From Frigoribacterium sp. PvP032 (lineage in GTDB: Bacteria > Actinomycetota > Actinomycetes > Actinomycetales > Microbacteriaceae), in contig NZ_JAFIBM010000001.1 of the NCBI RefSeq assembly GCF_017833035.1, positions 2,315,762 through 2,379,761 on the forward strand: a DNA stretch of 64,000 nucleotides, written 5' to 3'. Below the pieces are notes generated by a model that did no database searches, was not told the origin of the DNA, and was given only the letters and a program-made list of their open reading frames with translations. This document shows, one piece after another, positions 1 to 7,974 of this stretch. The position numbers were made by a program, and so were the translations under genes. Every line of letters begins with the position of its first letter. Position 1 is the first letter of the stretch.

Positions 1-1022
1 CGGAAGGCCGCCAGCAGGATCGCCGCGGTGGCCGACGTGGGGAGGCCGAGCGCCAGCAGCGCGCCCATCGCGGTGCCGGCAGTGGCGTTGCCTGCCGCCT
101 CCGGTCCGGCGACGCCCTGGATGGCACCGCGACCGAACATCGGCGACTTCCGGCGTGAGTCGAGCCGCTTCTCGGTGCCGTAGGCCAAGAACGTCGGCAC
201 CTCGGCGCCGCCGACCGGGATGATGCCGAACGGGATGCCGATCGCGGTCCCGCGCAACCACGCGGGGGCGGCGGCCCGCAGCTCACGACGGGACAGCCAG
301 AGGCGACCGGTCGAGCGCAGCAGCTGGGTCTCGTCGCGCGAGCCGCGGCGGGCGGCGACGCTGAACACCTCGCCGAGGGCGAGCAGGCCGACCGTGATCA
401 CGACGATGTCGATGCCGTCGAACAGCTCGGGCACGCCGGCGGTGAAGCGCGAGGCGCCCGAGATGCCGTCGATGCCGACGACCGAGATCGCCAGGCCGAT
501 CGCGAGGGCGCCGAGGCCCCGGACGACCGACTCCGTCACGACCGCCGAGATCGCCACGAAGGCGAACACCGCCAGCGCCAGGTACTCGGCCGGCCCGAAC
601 AGCGTGGCCAGCTCGGCGAGCCGTGGAGCGAAGAACACCACGAGGATCGACGCGATGATGCCGCCGATGAAAGCGCCGATCGCCGACGTCGCGAGGGCCT
701 GGGCGGCCCGTCCGCTCGTGGCCATCTTGTGGCCCTCGATCGTGCCGGCGATGGCCGTGCTGTTGCCCGGCGTGTTCATCAGGATGCCCGAGATCGAGTC
801 GCCGAACAGGCCGCCGAAGAGCACCCCGGCGAACATGATGAAGGCGCCGATCGGGTCGAGCGAGAAGGTGACCGGCAGGAGGAGCGCGACGGCCATCGCG
901 GAGCCGAGGCCGGGCAGCACGCCCACCGCGGTCCCGAGCACGGCCCCGATGAGCACCCAGAGCATGTTGATCGGCGTGAGGACGGTGGCGAAGCCGTCAC
1001 CGAGGTTCGCGAGCGACTCCAT
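1..1022 (-). CDS. tctA: Tripartite tricarboxylate transporter large permease TctA (3' part outside window)
   Basis: Large integral-membrane subunit of a TTT-family transporter, which takes up citrate-like or other organic acids using a periplasmic-type binding protein. The reverse-strand reading frame is open from an ATG at 1022 to the window edge (about 340 residues seen of the roughly 500 usual), so the C-terminus is missing. It shows repeated hydrophobic segments and the glycine-rich family motifs [11 protein letters not shown] near residue 35 and [13 protein letters not shown] near residue 75. The ATG overlaps the TGA of tctB (ATGA), so the two are translationally coupled. Family assignment is firm; the substrate cannot be read from sequence. 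Confidence 0.9.
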   Translation of the reverse strand, partial: MESLANLGDGFATVLTPINMLWVLIGAVLGTAVGVLPGLGSAMAVALLLPVTFSLDPIGAFIMFAGVLFGGLFGDSISGILMNTPGNSTAIAGTIEGHKMATSGRAAQALATSAIGAFIGGIIASILVVFFAPRLAELATLFGPAEYLALAVFAFVAISAVVTESVVRGLGALAIGLAISVVGIDGISGASRFTAGVPELFDGIDIVVITVGLLALGEVFSVAARRGSRDETQLLRSTGRLWLSRRELRAAAPAWLRGTAIGIPFGIIPVGGAEVPTFLAYGTEKRLDSRRKSPMFGRGAIQGVAGPEAAGNATAGTAMGALLALGLPTSATAAILLAAF

Positions 1023-1621
1023 CAGAGGATCCCTCCCAGGACGCCCGGAGGCAGGTTGAGGCCGAGACCGGCCGAGAAGGCGAGCTGCACGATCGACGAG
1101 ATCGCGAGCGACAGGGGGATGTCGAAGAGCGGCCGCTGGCTGCCCAGCGCGCGGGCGACGCCCCAGAACAGCAGGGCGCCCGAGAGCAGCCAGCCGAGCG
1201 GGGTGAGCGCCGCGATGAACACGACGACGGTGAGCAGCGCGCCGAGCAGGGCGCGGTGGTTGCTCGTCGGGCGGAGTGCCTGCGGCTCGCCCTCCTCGTC
1301 GAGCACGAGGTCGTCGTCGGGCTGGCCGGGGGCCGCGGGCTGCGCGACCTCGACGCTCTCCGACTCGGGCTTGCGGAGCACGTCGACCGCGAGCAGCACA
1401 GCGAGCACGATGACGAGCGCGGCGATCAGCGAGGGGAAGACCTGCGGGCCGGGCGAGGCCGTGTTGGCGGGCACCTCCATCGTCACGGTGCCGACCACGA
1501 GGCCGAGACCGATGACGAGCATCAGCGCCGGCACGATCAGCCCGGTGCGACGGCGCCAGAAGCCGTCGGCGACGACCACGGCGCGACGGGTGACCGAGAC
1601 GGTCCGGATGACGCCGCTCAC
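1022..1621 (-). CDS. tctB: Tripartite tricarboxylate transporter small permease TctB
   Basis: Small membrane subunit of the same transporter, 199 residues, with about four hydrophobic segments and an acidic, proline-rich cytoplasmic loop in the middle. I start it at the GTG at 1621, whose bases overlap the tctC stop (GTGA). A longer frame extends upstream, but only as an out-of-frame read of tctC. TctB proteins vary a lot in sequence, so the call rests on size, topology and position between tctC and tctA. It is coupled at both ends by 4-nt overlaps, as expected for subunits made in fixed ratio. Confidence 0.85.
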   Translation of the reverse strand: MSGVIRTVSVTRRAVVVADGFWRRRTGLIVPALMLVIGLGLVVGTVTMEVPANTASPGPQVFPSLIAALVIVLAVLLAVDVLRKPESESVEVAQPAAPGQPDDDLVLDEEGEPQALRPTSNHRALLGALLTVVVFIAALTPLGWLLSGALLFWGVARALGSQRPLFDIPLSLAISSIVQLAFSAGLGLNLPPGVLGGIL

Positions 1622-2619
1622 AGGCCCAGCTCCTCGATGATCGCGTCGACACGCGCCTGGTCCTCGGCGATGAACTCGACGAAGTCGTCGCCGGTCACCA
1701 CCGCGGGCTCCCACGAGTTGCGGCGGAGCGTGTCCTGCCACTCGTCGGAGGCCACCATCTCGTCGATGATGGCGACGAGCTCGTCGCGCTCGGCGGTCGT
1801 GATGCCGGCCGGGGCGACGATGCCGCGCCAGTTCGGCAGGTTCACATCGATGCCCTGCTCGATGAAGGTGGGGGCGTCGATGCCGTCGACGGGCTCCTCG
1901 GCCGAGAGGGCGAGGGCGCGCAGGTTGCCGGCCTCGATCTGGTCGCTGAACTCGTTGTAGCCGCTGACGCCGATCTCGACCGTGCCCGACAGCAGCGCGG
2001 TGAGCACCTCGCCGCCGCCCGGGTACGAGACGTAGTTGATCTCGCCGGGGTCGACGCCGACCTCGCGAGCGAACAGGCCCGCGAGGAGGTGGTCGGTGCC
2101 GCCCAGCCCGCCGCCGCCGATCGCGTGGCTGGAGGGCGCCTCCTGCCAGGCCTCGACGAAGTCGTCGATGGTCTCGTAGGGCGAGTCCTCGGGCACGATG
2201 AACACCTCGTAGTCCTCGGCGAGCTTGGCGATCGGCGTCGTGTCCTCGAGGTCCACGCTCGAGCCCTGCACGGTGATCGCGCCCTCCATGACCGTGCCGG
2301 TCATCATCAGGTTAGTCGGGTCCGGGTCGAAGTCGGCGAACTGGGTCAGGCCGATGGTGCCGCCCGCGCCGGGCACGTTGACCACCTGGACGTTGTTCAC
2401 GATGGAGGCGGCCCGCAGCGCCTGCTGCGCCTCCCGGGCCGCGAGGTCCCACCCGCCGCCGGGCGCGGCCGGGGCCATCACCGTCAGCTTGGCTCTCGGA
2501 TCGGCTCCCGCGGTGCCGTCCCCGGCGTCCACGGCGGCGAAGCCGACGAGCGCGGCGGTGACGGCGACGCCGACTCCCCCGAGCAGGCGGCGTCGCGTCT
2601 TGTCGTTCGGTCTGGCCAC
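1618..2619 (-). CDS. tctC: Tripartite tricarboxylate transporter substrate-binding protein TctC
   Basis: Extracytoplasmic solute receptor of the TTT transporter, 333 residues. The start is the GTG at 2619, preceded by AAGGGAG at good spacing; an upstream in-frame ATG at 2649 lacks a ribosome site. The N-terminus carries RRRLL followed by a hydrophobic stretch, so export by signal peptide (possibly Tat) is likely; no lipobox cysteine is evident. The mature part has the family hallmarks APAAPGGGWD and NVPGAGG near the start. It is the first gene of the tctCBA operon, transcribed divergently from the IclR regulator gene that probably controls it. Confidence 0.9.
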   Translation of the reverse strand: MARPNDKTRRRLLGGVGVAVTAALVGFAAVDAGDGTAGADPRAKLTVMAPAAPGGGWDLAAREAQQALRAASIVNNVQVVNVPGAGGTIGLTQFADFDPDPTNLMMTGTVMEGAITVQGSSVDLEDTTPIAKLAEDYEVFIVPEDSPYETIDDFVEAWQEAPSSHAIGGGGLGGTDHLLAGLFAREVGVDPGEINYVSYPGGGEVLTALLSGTVEIGVSGYNEFSDQIEAGNLRALALSAEEPVDGIDAPTFIEQGIDVNLPNWRGIVAPAGITTAERDELVAIIDEMVASDEWQDTLRRNSWEPAVVTGDDFVEFIAEDQARVDAIIEELGL

Positions 2620-2646
2620 GTTCACTCCCTTGTGACGTCGGACGGG

Positions 2647-2663
2647 CATCCACTAGGTGGATG
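2647..2663. promoter_or_regulatory. Perfect 17-bp palindrome in the tct leader
   Basis: CATCCAC-TAG-GTGGATG is a perfect inverted repeat with 7-bp arms. It lies between the predicted tct -10 box and the tctC start, where a bound protein would block transcription. It could be an operator for the adjacent IclR regulator or for another repressor. Confidence 0.45.
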
Positions 2664-2677
2664 TCGGTGTCCGCCTG

Positions 2678-2707
2678 ATGGTAGCTTCGCGTCGAGACAT
2701 CGTGCAA
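2678..2707 (-). promoter_or_regulatory. Predicted tctCBA promoter
   Basis: On the reverse strand TTGCAC (2702-2707) and TACCAT (2678-2683) are separated by 18 bp, a reasonable sigma-70-type promoter firing towards tctC. It is flanked by two palindromes (2647-2663 and 2710-2730). Confidence 0.45.
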
Positions 2708-2709
2708 GG

Positions 2710-2730
2710 CGGACCGCACAGGACGGTCCG
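2710..2730. promoter_or_regulatory. Candidate IclR operator in the tctC-iclR divergent region
   Basis: CGGACCG-7 bp-CGGTCCG is a perfect inverted repeat just upstream of the predicted tct -35 box and about 30 bp before the iclR start. The position fits an activator or autorepressor site. The assignment to IclR is inference from location. Confidence 0.4.
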
Positions 2731-2759
2731 GAGGCGCGGGTCGAGAAGTGAGGTCGGCG

Positions 2760-3596
2760 ATGGTCACGGAAGCGAGCGGGGTCCGCGCCGTCAGCCGCGC
2801 CCTCGACGTGCTGCAGGCGTTCACGCCCGAGCGCACGACGCTGTCGATCGGCGAGCTCGTCAAGGCCGCCGGGCTGCCCCGCACCACCGTGCTGCGCCTG
2901 GTCGAGACGCTCGTCGCCGAGCGGATGCTGCAGCACGTCGCTGACGGCCGCGTCGCCGTCGGCACCCGGCTGATCCGCTGGGGAGCCTTCGCCGCCGCCG
3001 CGTGGACCGTGCCCGAGGCGACCGCCGCCCGCATGGCCGAGCTGGCCGCCGAGACGGGCGAGACCGTCAGCCTCTACGTGCGGAGCGGCACGACCCGCGT
3101 CGTCGTCGCCCAGTCGCCGAGCCCGCACTCGCTGCGACACGTCGTCCAGGTCGGCGACGAGCTGCCGCTCTGGAAGGGCGCCGCCGGGATGGTGCTGCTG
3201 AGCACGGTCGAGCCGGAGGCGCTCGGCGCCGAGGTCGCGGCGCTGGCGGCTGCGGTCGGCGGGTCTGGCTCCGGTACCGCGTCCGGCTTCGGGGCCGCGT
3301 CCGGATCCGAAGCCGCTGTCGGGTCCGCTGCCGAGGTCGTCGACGAGGAGGCGCTGGTCGCCCGCGTCGACCAGGCCCGCGCCGCCGGGTGGTCGCTGTC
3401 GCACGGAGTCCGCGAGCCGGGCAACAGCGGCATGGCGGTCCCGGTCCCGAGCCGCGACGGAGCGCAGCCCGTGGCGCTGGCGCTCGGGGGCCCGACCAGC
3501 CGGTTCACGGACGAGGCGACCGCGTCCTTCCTCGGGACGTTGCAGGCCGCCTCCTCGGACATCGCCCGCACCGGGCTGCCGCCCGCCCTCGACTGA
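2760..3596 (+). CDS. IclR-family transcriptional regulator
   Basis: DNA-binding regulator of organic-acid metabolism, 278 residues. The N-terminal winged helix-turn-helix (about residues 5-70) contains the pattern SIGELVKAAGLPRTTVLRLV; the rest is the GAF-like effector domain with GETVSLYV and GVREPGNSGMAVPV. I prefer the ATG at 2760 (AGTGAGG six bases upstream) to the GTG at 2748. An insertion of about 30 Gly/Ser/Ala residues (about 160-190) interrupts the effector domain and is not typical of the family. It faces tctC and runs in the same direction as the RraA-family and dehydrogenase genes, so it probably controls both arms of the locus. Confidence 0.9.
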   Translation: MVTEASGVRAVSRALDVLQAFTPERTTLSIGELVKAAGLPRTTVLRLVETLVAERMLQHVADGRVAVGTRLIRWGAFAAAAWTVPEATAARMAELAAETGETVSLYVRSGTTRVVVAQSPSPHSLRHVVQVGDELPLWKGAAGMVLLSTVEPEALGAEVAALAAAVGGSGSGTASGFGAASGSEAAVGSAAEVVDEEALVARVDQARAAGWSLSHGVREPGNSGMAVPVPSRDGAQPVALALGGPTSRFTDEATASFLGTLQAASSDIARTGLPPALD

Positions 3597-3654
3597 CCTC
3601 GACCCGGCCCGGGCGACGTCGCCCGGGTCACCACCCCGAACGACAGGAGCGACG

Positions 3655-4305
3655 ATGCCCCAGCCCGACCCGCAGCAGCCCGAGACCGCCGAGTCCTCCG
3701 CATCCGGACCCTCTGATGCCGGGCACGCCGCCTGGCCCGCCGCAGGCGAGCTGCCCGTGGCCACGATCTCCGACGCGATGGAGCGGTTCGGCGTCGCCGA
3801 CGGCATCCGCCCGCTCTGGCGCGGGGCTGCCTTCTCGGGGCGCGCGTTCACCGTCTGGACCCGTCCCGGCGACAACGCCGGCCTGCACGCCGCGTTCGAG
3901 CAGATCAGGAGAGGCGAGATCCTCGTCGTCTCCGGCGGCGGCGACGAGACGCGGGCGCTGATCGGCGAGCTGGTCGCCGAGAAGGCGCTCGCGCTGGGCG
4001 TCGGCGGCATCGTGCTCGACGCCGCAGCCCGTGACGTGGTCGAGCTGGAGCGCGTCGGCGTCCCCGTGTTCGCCCGGGCCGTGACGCCGGCGGGACCGTG
4101 GAAGACCGGCCCGTACCGCCTCGGCGAGACGGTGGCGGTCGGCGGGGTCGCGGTGGCCCAGGGCGACTGGGTCGTGGGCGACGACGACGGAGTGGCGATC
4201 GTGCCCGCGGGTCGTGTCGACGACGTGGTCGCAGCGACGCACGAGCTGCTGCGCGGCGAGGGCGAGCGGCGCGAGGCGAACCGACGGCTGGTGCCGCGTG
4301 GCTGA
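3655..4305 (+). CDS. RraA-family protein (class II aldolase/decarboxylase-like)
   Basis: Member of the RraA / 4-hydroxy-4-methyl-2-oxoglutarate aldolase family, 216 residues. These enzymes cleave or decarboxylate hydroxy-oxo-diacids using a divalent metal; true RraA proteins instead inhibit RNase E. Visible family features are ISDAMERFGV near residue 38, the glycine/glutamate segment GGGDETRALIGELVAEKA near 100, GGIVLDAAARDV near 120 (the RD pair that binds the carboxylate and metal) and GDDDGVAIVP near 180. GACAGGAG lies upstream of the ATG. The context with an organic-acid importer and a hydroxyacid dehydrogenase favours the metabolic role. The first 30 residues are low complexity. Confidence 0.8.
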   Translation: MPQPDPQQPETAESSASGPSDAGHAAWPAAGELPVATISDAMERFGVADGIRPLWRGAAFSGRAFTVWTRPGDNAGLHAAFEQIRRGEILVVSGGGDETRALIGELVAEKALALGVGGIVLDAAARDVVELERVGVPVFARAVTPAGPWKTGPYRLGETVAVGGVAVAQGDWVVGDDDGVAIVPAGRVDDVVAATHELLRGEGERREANRRLVPRG

Positions 4306-5284
4306 GGGTGTGGCTGAGTCCGCCCGGCCCGTCGTCTGGGTGCCGCGGCCGATCGACGGCGCGGTCGTCGAGTCCCTGGCGGAGTGGGCCGACGTGCGTC
4401 TCGGCTGGGGCGTGACGGCCGCCTCCTGGGCTGACGTCGCCCCGGAGGTGCAGGGAGTCCTGCTCCGCACCGCCCGCGTCGACGGAGCGATGATGCGCGA
4501 GGCCCCGCGACTGCGGATCGTGGCCCGCCACGGAGTCGGCCTCGACACCGTCGACGTGGCGGCCGCTGCGGAGCTCGGGATCGAGGTCACGACGACTCCC
4601 GCGGCCAACAGCCGGTCGGTCGCCGAGCTCGCCGTCGCCCTGCTGATGATCACGCGCCGCGGGCTCGGGCCGGCTCTCACGGGCAGCGGTGCTGGTGCGA
4701 GTGCGAGTGCTGGTACCGGTACCGGTGCCGCGCCTGGCGATCGCGCGTCGCTGATCGGCCGCGAGCTCTCCGGAGCCACCCTCGGCCTGCTCGGCTACGG
4801 CCGCATCGCACAGCTCGTCGCCGGCATCGCCCGCGACGGGCTCGGCATGCACGTCGTCGCGCACGACCCGCACCTCAGCGACGACGCGGTCCGCGAGGCC
4901 GGGGCCGAGCCGGCCGGTCTCGACGACCTCCTCCGAGCCTCCGATGCCCTGAGCGTGCACGTGCCCCTGACCGACGCGACCCGTGGCCTTATCGGGCCGC
5001 GGCAGCTGGCCCTGCTGCCCGCCGGAGCCGTCGTCGTCAACACCTCGCGCGGCGGCGTCGTCGACGAGGAGGCGCTGGTCGCCGCCCTGGACTCCGGTCA
5101 CCTCGCCGGCGCCGGTCTCGACGTCACGACGGTGGAGCCCCTGCCCGGCGACCACCCCCTGAGGAACCGTCCCGACGTCGTGCTCACGCCGCACGTCGGC
5201 GGGCAGACCCGTGAGGCCATGTCCCGTGTCGGCCACGAGGCCGCCGCCCATCTGAAGCGGTCCCTCCTCTCCCTCCGCGGGTGA
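4298..5284 (+). CDS. D-2-hydroxyacid dehydrogenase (NAD-dependent)
   Basis: Interconverts a 2-oxoacid and a D-2-hydroxyacid with NAD(P)H; 328 residues. It shows the Rossmann motif LLGYGRIAQ near residue 166 and the catalytic triad of the family: Arg in NTSRGGVVDEEAL (about 250), Glu in VEPLPGDHPL (about 279) and His in LTPHVGG (about 297). A Gly/Ala/Ser/Thr-rich insertion of about 25 residues sits just before the nucleotide-binding half. The GTG at 4298 overlaps the stop of the RraA-family gene by 8 nt; a second in-frame GTG at 4310 is the alternative. It probably processes the imported acid or its cleavage product. Substrate not known. Confidence 0.88.
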   Translation: MAEGVAESARPVVWVPRPIDGAVVESLAEWADVRLGWGVTAASWADVAPEVQGVLLRTARVDGAMMREAPRLRIVARHGVGLDTVDVAAAAELGIEVTTTPAANSRSVAELAVALLMITRRGLGPALTGSGAGASASAGTGTGAAPGDRASLIGRELSGATLGLLGYGRIAQLVAGIARDGLGMHVVAHDPHLSDDAVREAGAEPAGLDDLLRASDALSVHVPLTDATRGLIGPRQLALLPAGAVVVNTSRGGVVDEEALVAALDSGHLAGAGLDVTTVEPLPGDHPLRNRPDVVLTPHVGGQTREAMSRVGHEAAAHLKRSLLSLRG

Positions 5285-5337
5285 ACCGGCAGAAAGTGCT
5301 CTTCCCCACCTCGGGGAGAGCACTTTCTGCCGGTTCA
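5282..5337. terminator. Bidirectional terminator palindrome
   Basis: Arms of 21 bp (5282-5302 and 5317-5337) match perfectly, followed inwards by CCCC/GGGG with one bulged base. It lies between convergent genes. The dehydrogenase stop codon TGA forms the first bases of the stem. There is no T-tract, so termination by hairpin alone is inferred. Confidence 0.7.
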
Positions 5338-5356
5338 GCGGCCGGTCGGCGGCGGG

Positions 5357-6076
5357 CTAGCCGATGGCGGAGAGGATGCCGGTGGCGATCAGGGTCGTGA
5401 GCGTGGTCCAGGCGGCGATCGCGACGGCCTGCCAGAGGATCACCCAGCCCTTGGGAACGCCCGACGCCACGAACGACGCCGCCGTGAACATGGTGGGCAG
5501 CGCGAGCGGCGCCAGCAGGCTCGCCCCGGGGACGCCGAACTTCACGAGCCAGCGGCGCAGCTTCGCCTTGCCCTTGTTCTCGGGCACGGCCTCGGCCGTG
5601 TCCACTGACGCAGACGCAGACGCGGCCGCGGCCGCGACCGGAGCCGGAGTCGACGCGCCCGCCCCGGCGAACCCGGCGAACCGCGTCGACCCGCCGACGT
5701 TCGCGGGGACGGTCGTGGCGACCTCGGAGGCGGCAGGCACGGTCGACCCCGAGCGCGACTCCCCCACCGTCTGCAGGCCGCGAGCGGCGCGTCGACGCAC
5801 CAGCGCCTCCCTGATCCGCGACCCGAGCAGCACGACGAGGACGACGCAGAGCAGGTTGCCCGTGAATGCGGCGAGCGCCGCGACGACCGGGTGCAGCCCG
5901 CCGATGATGCCGAGCACCGCTCCCAGCTCGCCCTCGACGAACGGGACGGCCGCGGCGAGCGCGACGACCAGCGGCTGGACGGCCTCGGGCACCTGGCCGA
6001 CGAGTTCCTGGAACCAGGCGAAGGGCCCGCCGGGGTCGCTGGCAGCCGAGGAGGCGGTGAGGACGATGCGGGACAT
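5357..6076 (-). CDS. Small multidrug export protein family (Sm_multidrug_ex) membrane protein
   Basis: Predicted integral membrane protein, 239 residues, resembling the small multidrug-export family. There are hydrophobic helices at about 30-55, 60-90, 170-200 and 210-235. A long linker (about 100-165) rich in Ala, Val, Ser and Gly separates the two halves and may be cytoplasmic. ATG at 6076 is preceded by TGGAGA at good spacing; upstream extension of the frame is a shadow of the GPP34 gene. It is the last gene of a MerR-GPP34-exporter set. True drug-export activity has little experimental basis in this family, so the name is tentative. Confidence 0.65.
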   Translation of the reverse strand: MSRIVLTASSAASDPGGPFAWFQELVGQVPEAVQPLVVALAAAVPFVEGELGAVLGIIGGLHPVVAALAAFTGNLLCVVLVVLLGSRIREALVRRRAARGLQTVGESRSGSTVPAASEVATTVPANVGGSTRFAGFAGAGASTPAPVAAAAASASASVDTAEAVPENKGKAKLRRWLVKFGVPGASLLAPLALPTMFTAASFVASGVPKGWVILWQAVAIAAWTTLTTLIATGILSAIG

Positions 6077-6152
6077 GGTGGTCTCCAGAGATGGGGTGGT
6101 GCCGGGTGGAAGAGCGAAGCGAAGGAGGAGGGGCGCGAGACCGAGCAGCGGC

Positions 6153-6884
6153 TCAGTCGCGCAGCGACGGCAGCACGACGCTGACGAACAGCGTGTTCGA
6201 GAGCACGGAGGCGGCGACCGCGGCGGCCGAGGCGGCGACGGCCTCGCCGGTGGCGGCGGCACCCCATTCGCCGCGCTGCAGCTGCTGCCCCCGCGTGTAG
6301 AGCGCGCCCGACCAGGGCAGGTCGCGGTGCAGCGCGGGCAGGGCCCCGCTGGCCGAGAGCAGGGCGGCGAGTGCACCCGACCGCGGAGACGGCTCCTGGT
6401 CGTCGAGCAGCACCGGCCGCACGAGGGCGAGCAGCTCGTCCCGTCGCCCCGTGCCGCCGTCGACGAGCGCCGTCGTCGGGATGAACCCGAGCGTCTTCCG
6501 GCTCTCGCGGCGCAGCGTGCCGCGCTCGACGACGCGGTCGATCACCGGTCCGCGCAGCCGAGGACCGATCTCGAGCAGCAGCGACCGCAGGTCGGTCGGC
6601 TTCTCGGCGAGGCGCTGCCACGTGGTCGCGAGCAGCGGGTCGGCCGGCTCACGCCCCTCGACGGCGTGGACGAGTCGCCCGCGGAGCCCCGACCCGTGCT
6701 CGTCGACGGTGACGGCTCCGCCGAGGGCGAGCTCGGTGAGGACGGCGCCCGCCAGGGTGTGCAGCAGAGGCGTGCCCTCCGCGCGGATCGTGCCCGACTC
6801 CGGGTCGAACAGCAGCACGAGCACGTCCTCGGCGAGCAGGGGCGCGGTGCTGAAGGAGGTGGTGGTGCTGTCGGTCTCGGTCAT
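6153..6884 (-). CDS. GPP34 (GOLPH3-like) domain protein
   Basis: 243-residue protein of the GPP34 family, whose eukaryotic member GOLPH3 binds phosphatidylinositol-4-phosphate. Bacterial members are common in actinobacteria with unknown role, presumably at the inner membrane surface. Family features: LLAEDVLVLLFDPESG at about 16-31, LLHTLAGAVLTELAL at about 40-54, the RGRLVHAV segment, the R.RVVERGTLRRE.RKTLGFIPTT segment at about 125-150, and a hydrophobic C-terminal helix. The start overlaps the MerR stop (ATGA at 6881-6884), so it is translated with the regulator. Confidence 0.85.
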   Translation of the reverse strand: MTETDSTTTSFSTAPLLAEDVLVLLFDPESGTIRAEGTPLLHTLAGAVLTELALGGAVTVDEHGSGLRGRLVHAVEGREPADPLLATTWQRLAEKPTDLRSLLLEIGPRLRGPVIDRVVERGTLRRESRKTLGFIPTTALVDGGTGRRDELLALVRPVLLDDQEPSPRSGALAALLSASGALPALHRDLPWSGALYTRGQQLQRGEWGAAATGEAVAASAAAVAASVLSNTLFVSVVLPSLRD

Positions 6885-7741
6885 GGTCGTGTCCTCGGGT
6901 CGAGTCCGGATGCAGGGGCAGGCGCAGATGCAGGGGCGGGTGTAGACGCAGAGGCAGCGGCGGGCGCGGACGCGGCGCCCTCCGCCGCGTCCAGCGCAGA
7001 ATCGAGCGCCGCCAGGTCGTCGTCCTTGCCTGCCGACACGAGGTACGCGCGGTAGAGCACCTCGAGCTGGGCCTGGTTGTAGAGCTCGGTGACGGCCGCG
7101 CCGACTGTGGCGGTTGCCGACTCACCGCCGCGCAGGGCCTGGTCGCCGGGGTCGGCCAGCCACGGGTACTGCTCGAAGAGCCGTCCCATGCCGGGTGCCA
7201 GCGCTGCACCCAGTCGGCGGCGGGTCGCCCGATCAGAGTCGGCGGGCAGCGAGTCGAACTCGTCGTCGTCGGAGGTGCGGGGCTCGTCCCGCAGGATCGT
7301 CCGGAGGTCGTCCATCGCCGACTCGTCGTAGACCCGCGACCAGATCATGACCAGTGCCCGATCTGCCTCGCTGAGGTGGCTGCCGACCTCGCTGAACCCT
7401 GCGGGCAGCTCGGCAGGCGAGCGGTGCTGCATGATCAGGGCGAGCTCGCCGCGGATCCGCTGCAGCCGCTCGATCGTCGCCTCGAGTTCGGAGTCGAGCA
7501 CGCGCAGAGCCGCGTCGGGGTCGTCACCCGCGCCGCCGACCGCCTGGATCTGCGCCAGCGGCACGCCGAGGTCGGTCAGCCGGGTGATCTGCAGCAGGCG
7601 GACGAGGTGCCGCACCTCGTACTGCTTGTAGCCGTTGGTCAGCCGCGACGGCTCCTCGAGCAGCCCGAGCTGGTGGTAGTAGCGGACGCTCTTGACCGTG
7701 GTGCCGGCCATCTCGGCCAGCTGGCGGGTGCTCCAGGCCAC
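6881..7741 (-). CDS. MerR-family transcriptional regulator
   Basis: Activator of the downstream GPP34 and exporter genes, 286 residues. The N-terminal winged-helix HTH (about 1-70) has RQLAEMAGTTVKSVRYYHQLGLL followed by YRQYEV-like NGYKQYEVRHLVRLLQI. A coiled-coil region follows (LDSELEATIERLQRIRGEL). There is no metal-binding Cys cluster, so the effector is more likely organic, as in the BmrR/TipA branch. I chose GTG 7741, with GAGGAGG five bases upstream, over the longer frame to 7873. The C-terminal 35 residues are Ala/Pro/Ser low complexity. The promoter just upstream has the 19-bp spacer typical of MerR regulation. Confidence 0.88.
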   Translation of the reverse strand: MAWSTRQLAEMAGTTVKSVRYYHQLGLLEEPSRLTNGYKQYEVRHLVRLLQITRLTDLGVPLAQIQAVGGAGDDPDAALRVLDSELEATIERLQRIRGELALIMQHRSPAELPAGFSEVGSHLSEADRALVMIWSRVYDESAMDDLRTILRDEPRTSDDDEFDSLPADSDRATRRRLGAALAPGMGRLFEQYPWLADPGDQALRGGESATATVGAAVTELYNQAQLEVLYRAYLVSAGKDDDLAALDSALDAAEGAASAPAAASASTPAPASAPAPASGLDPRTRP

Positions 7742-7812
7742 GGGCGCCTCCTCGTCGGTGTCGTCGTGTCGTCGTGTCGTCGTGCGTCGGCGCTCGTCGC
7801 CGACTAAGGACA

Positions 7813-7843
7813 AGTAGAAACCGTGCCCCTGGGGCAAGGTCAA
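7813..7843 (-). promoter_or_regulatory. MerR-type promoter with 19-bp spacer and internal operator
   Basis: Reverse-strand TTGACC (7838-7843) and TCTACT (7813-7818) are separated by exactly 19 bp, two more than optimal. The spacer carries the dyad TTGCCCCAGGGGCA. Over-long spacers containing a dyad are the hallmark of MerR-activated promoters, where the regulator twists the DNA. It would drive the merR-GPP34-exporter operon. Confidence 0.75.
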
Positions 7844-7974
7844 GCCCTCCGTCGACGAAGCTGTCACCACCACCCGTCACCCCCGCTACACCTGTCGTCC
7901 ACATCCCCCTGCTCTGATGCCCGAGGCCCGTCCCGATCACGGGGGCGGCGCCTCCGCGATCACGAAGGACCAGG

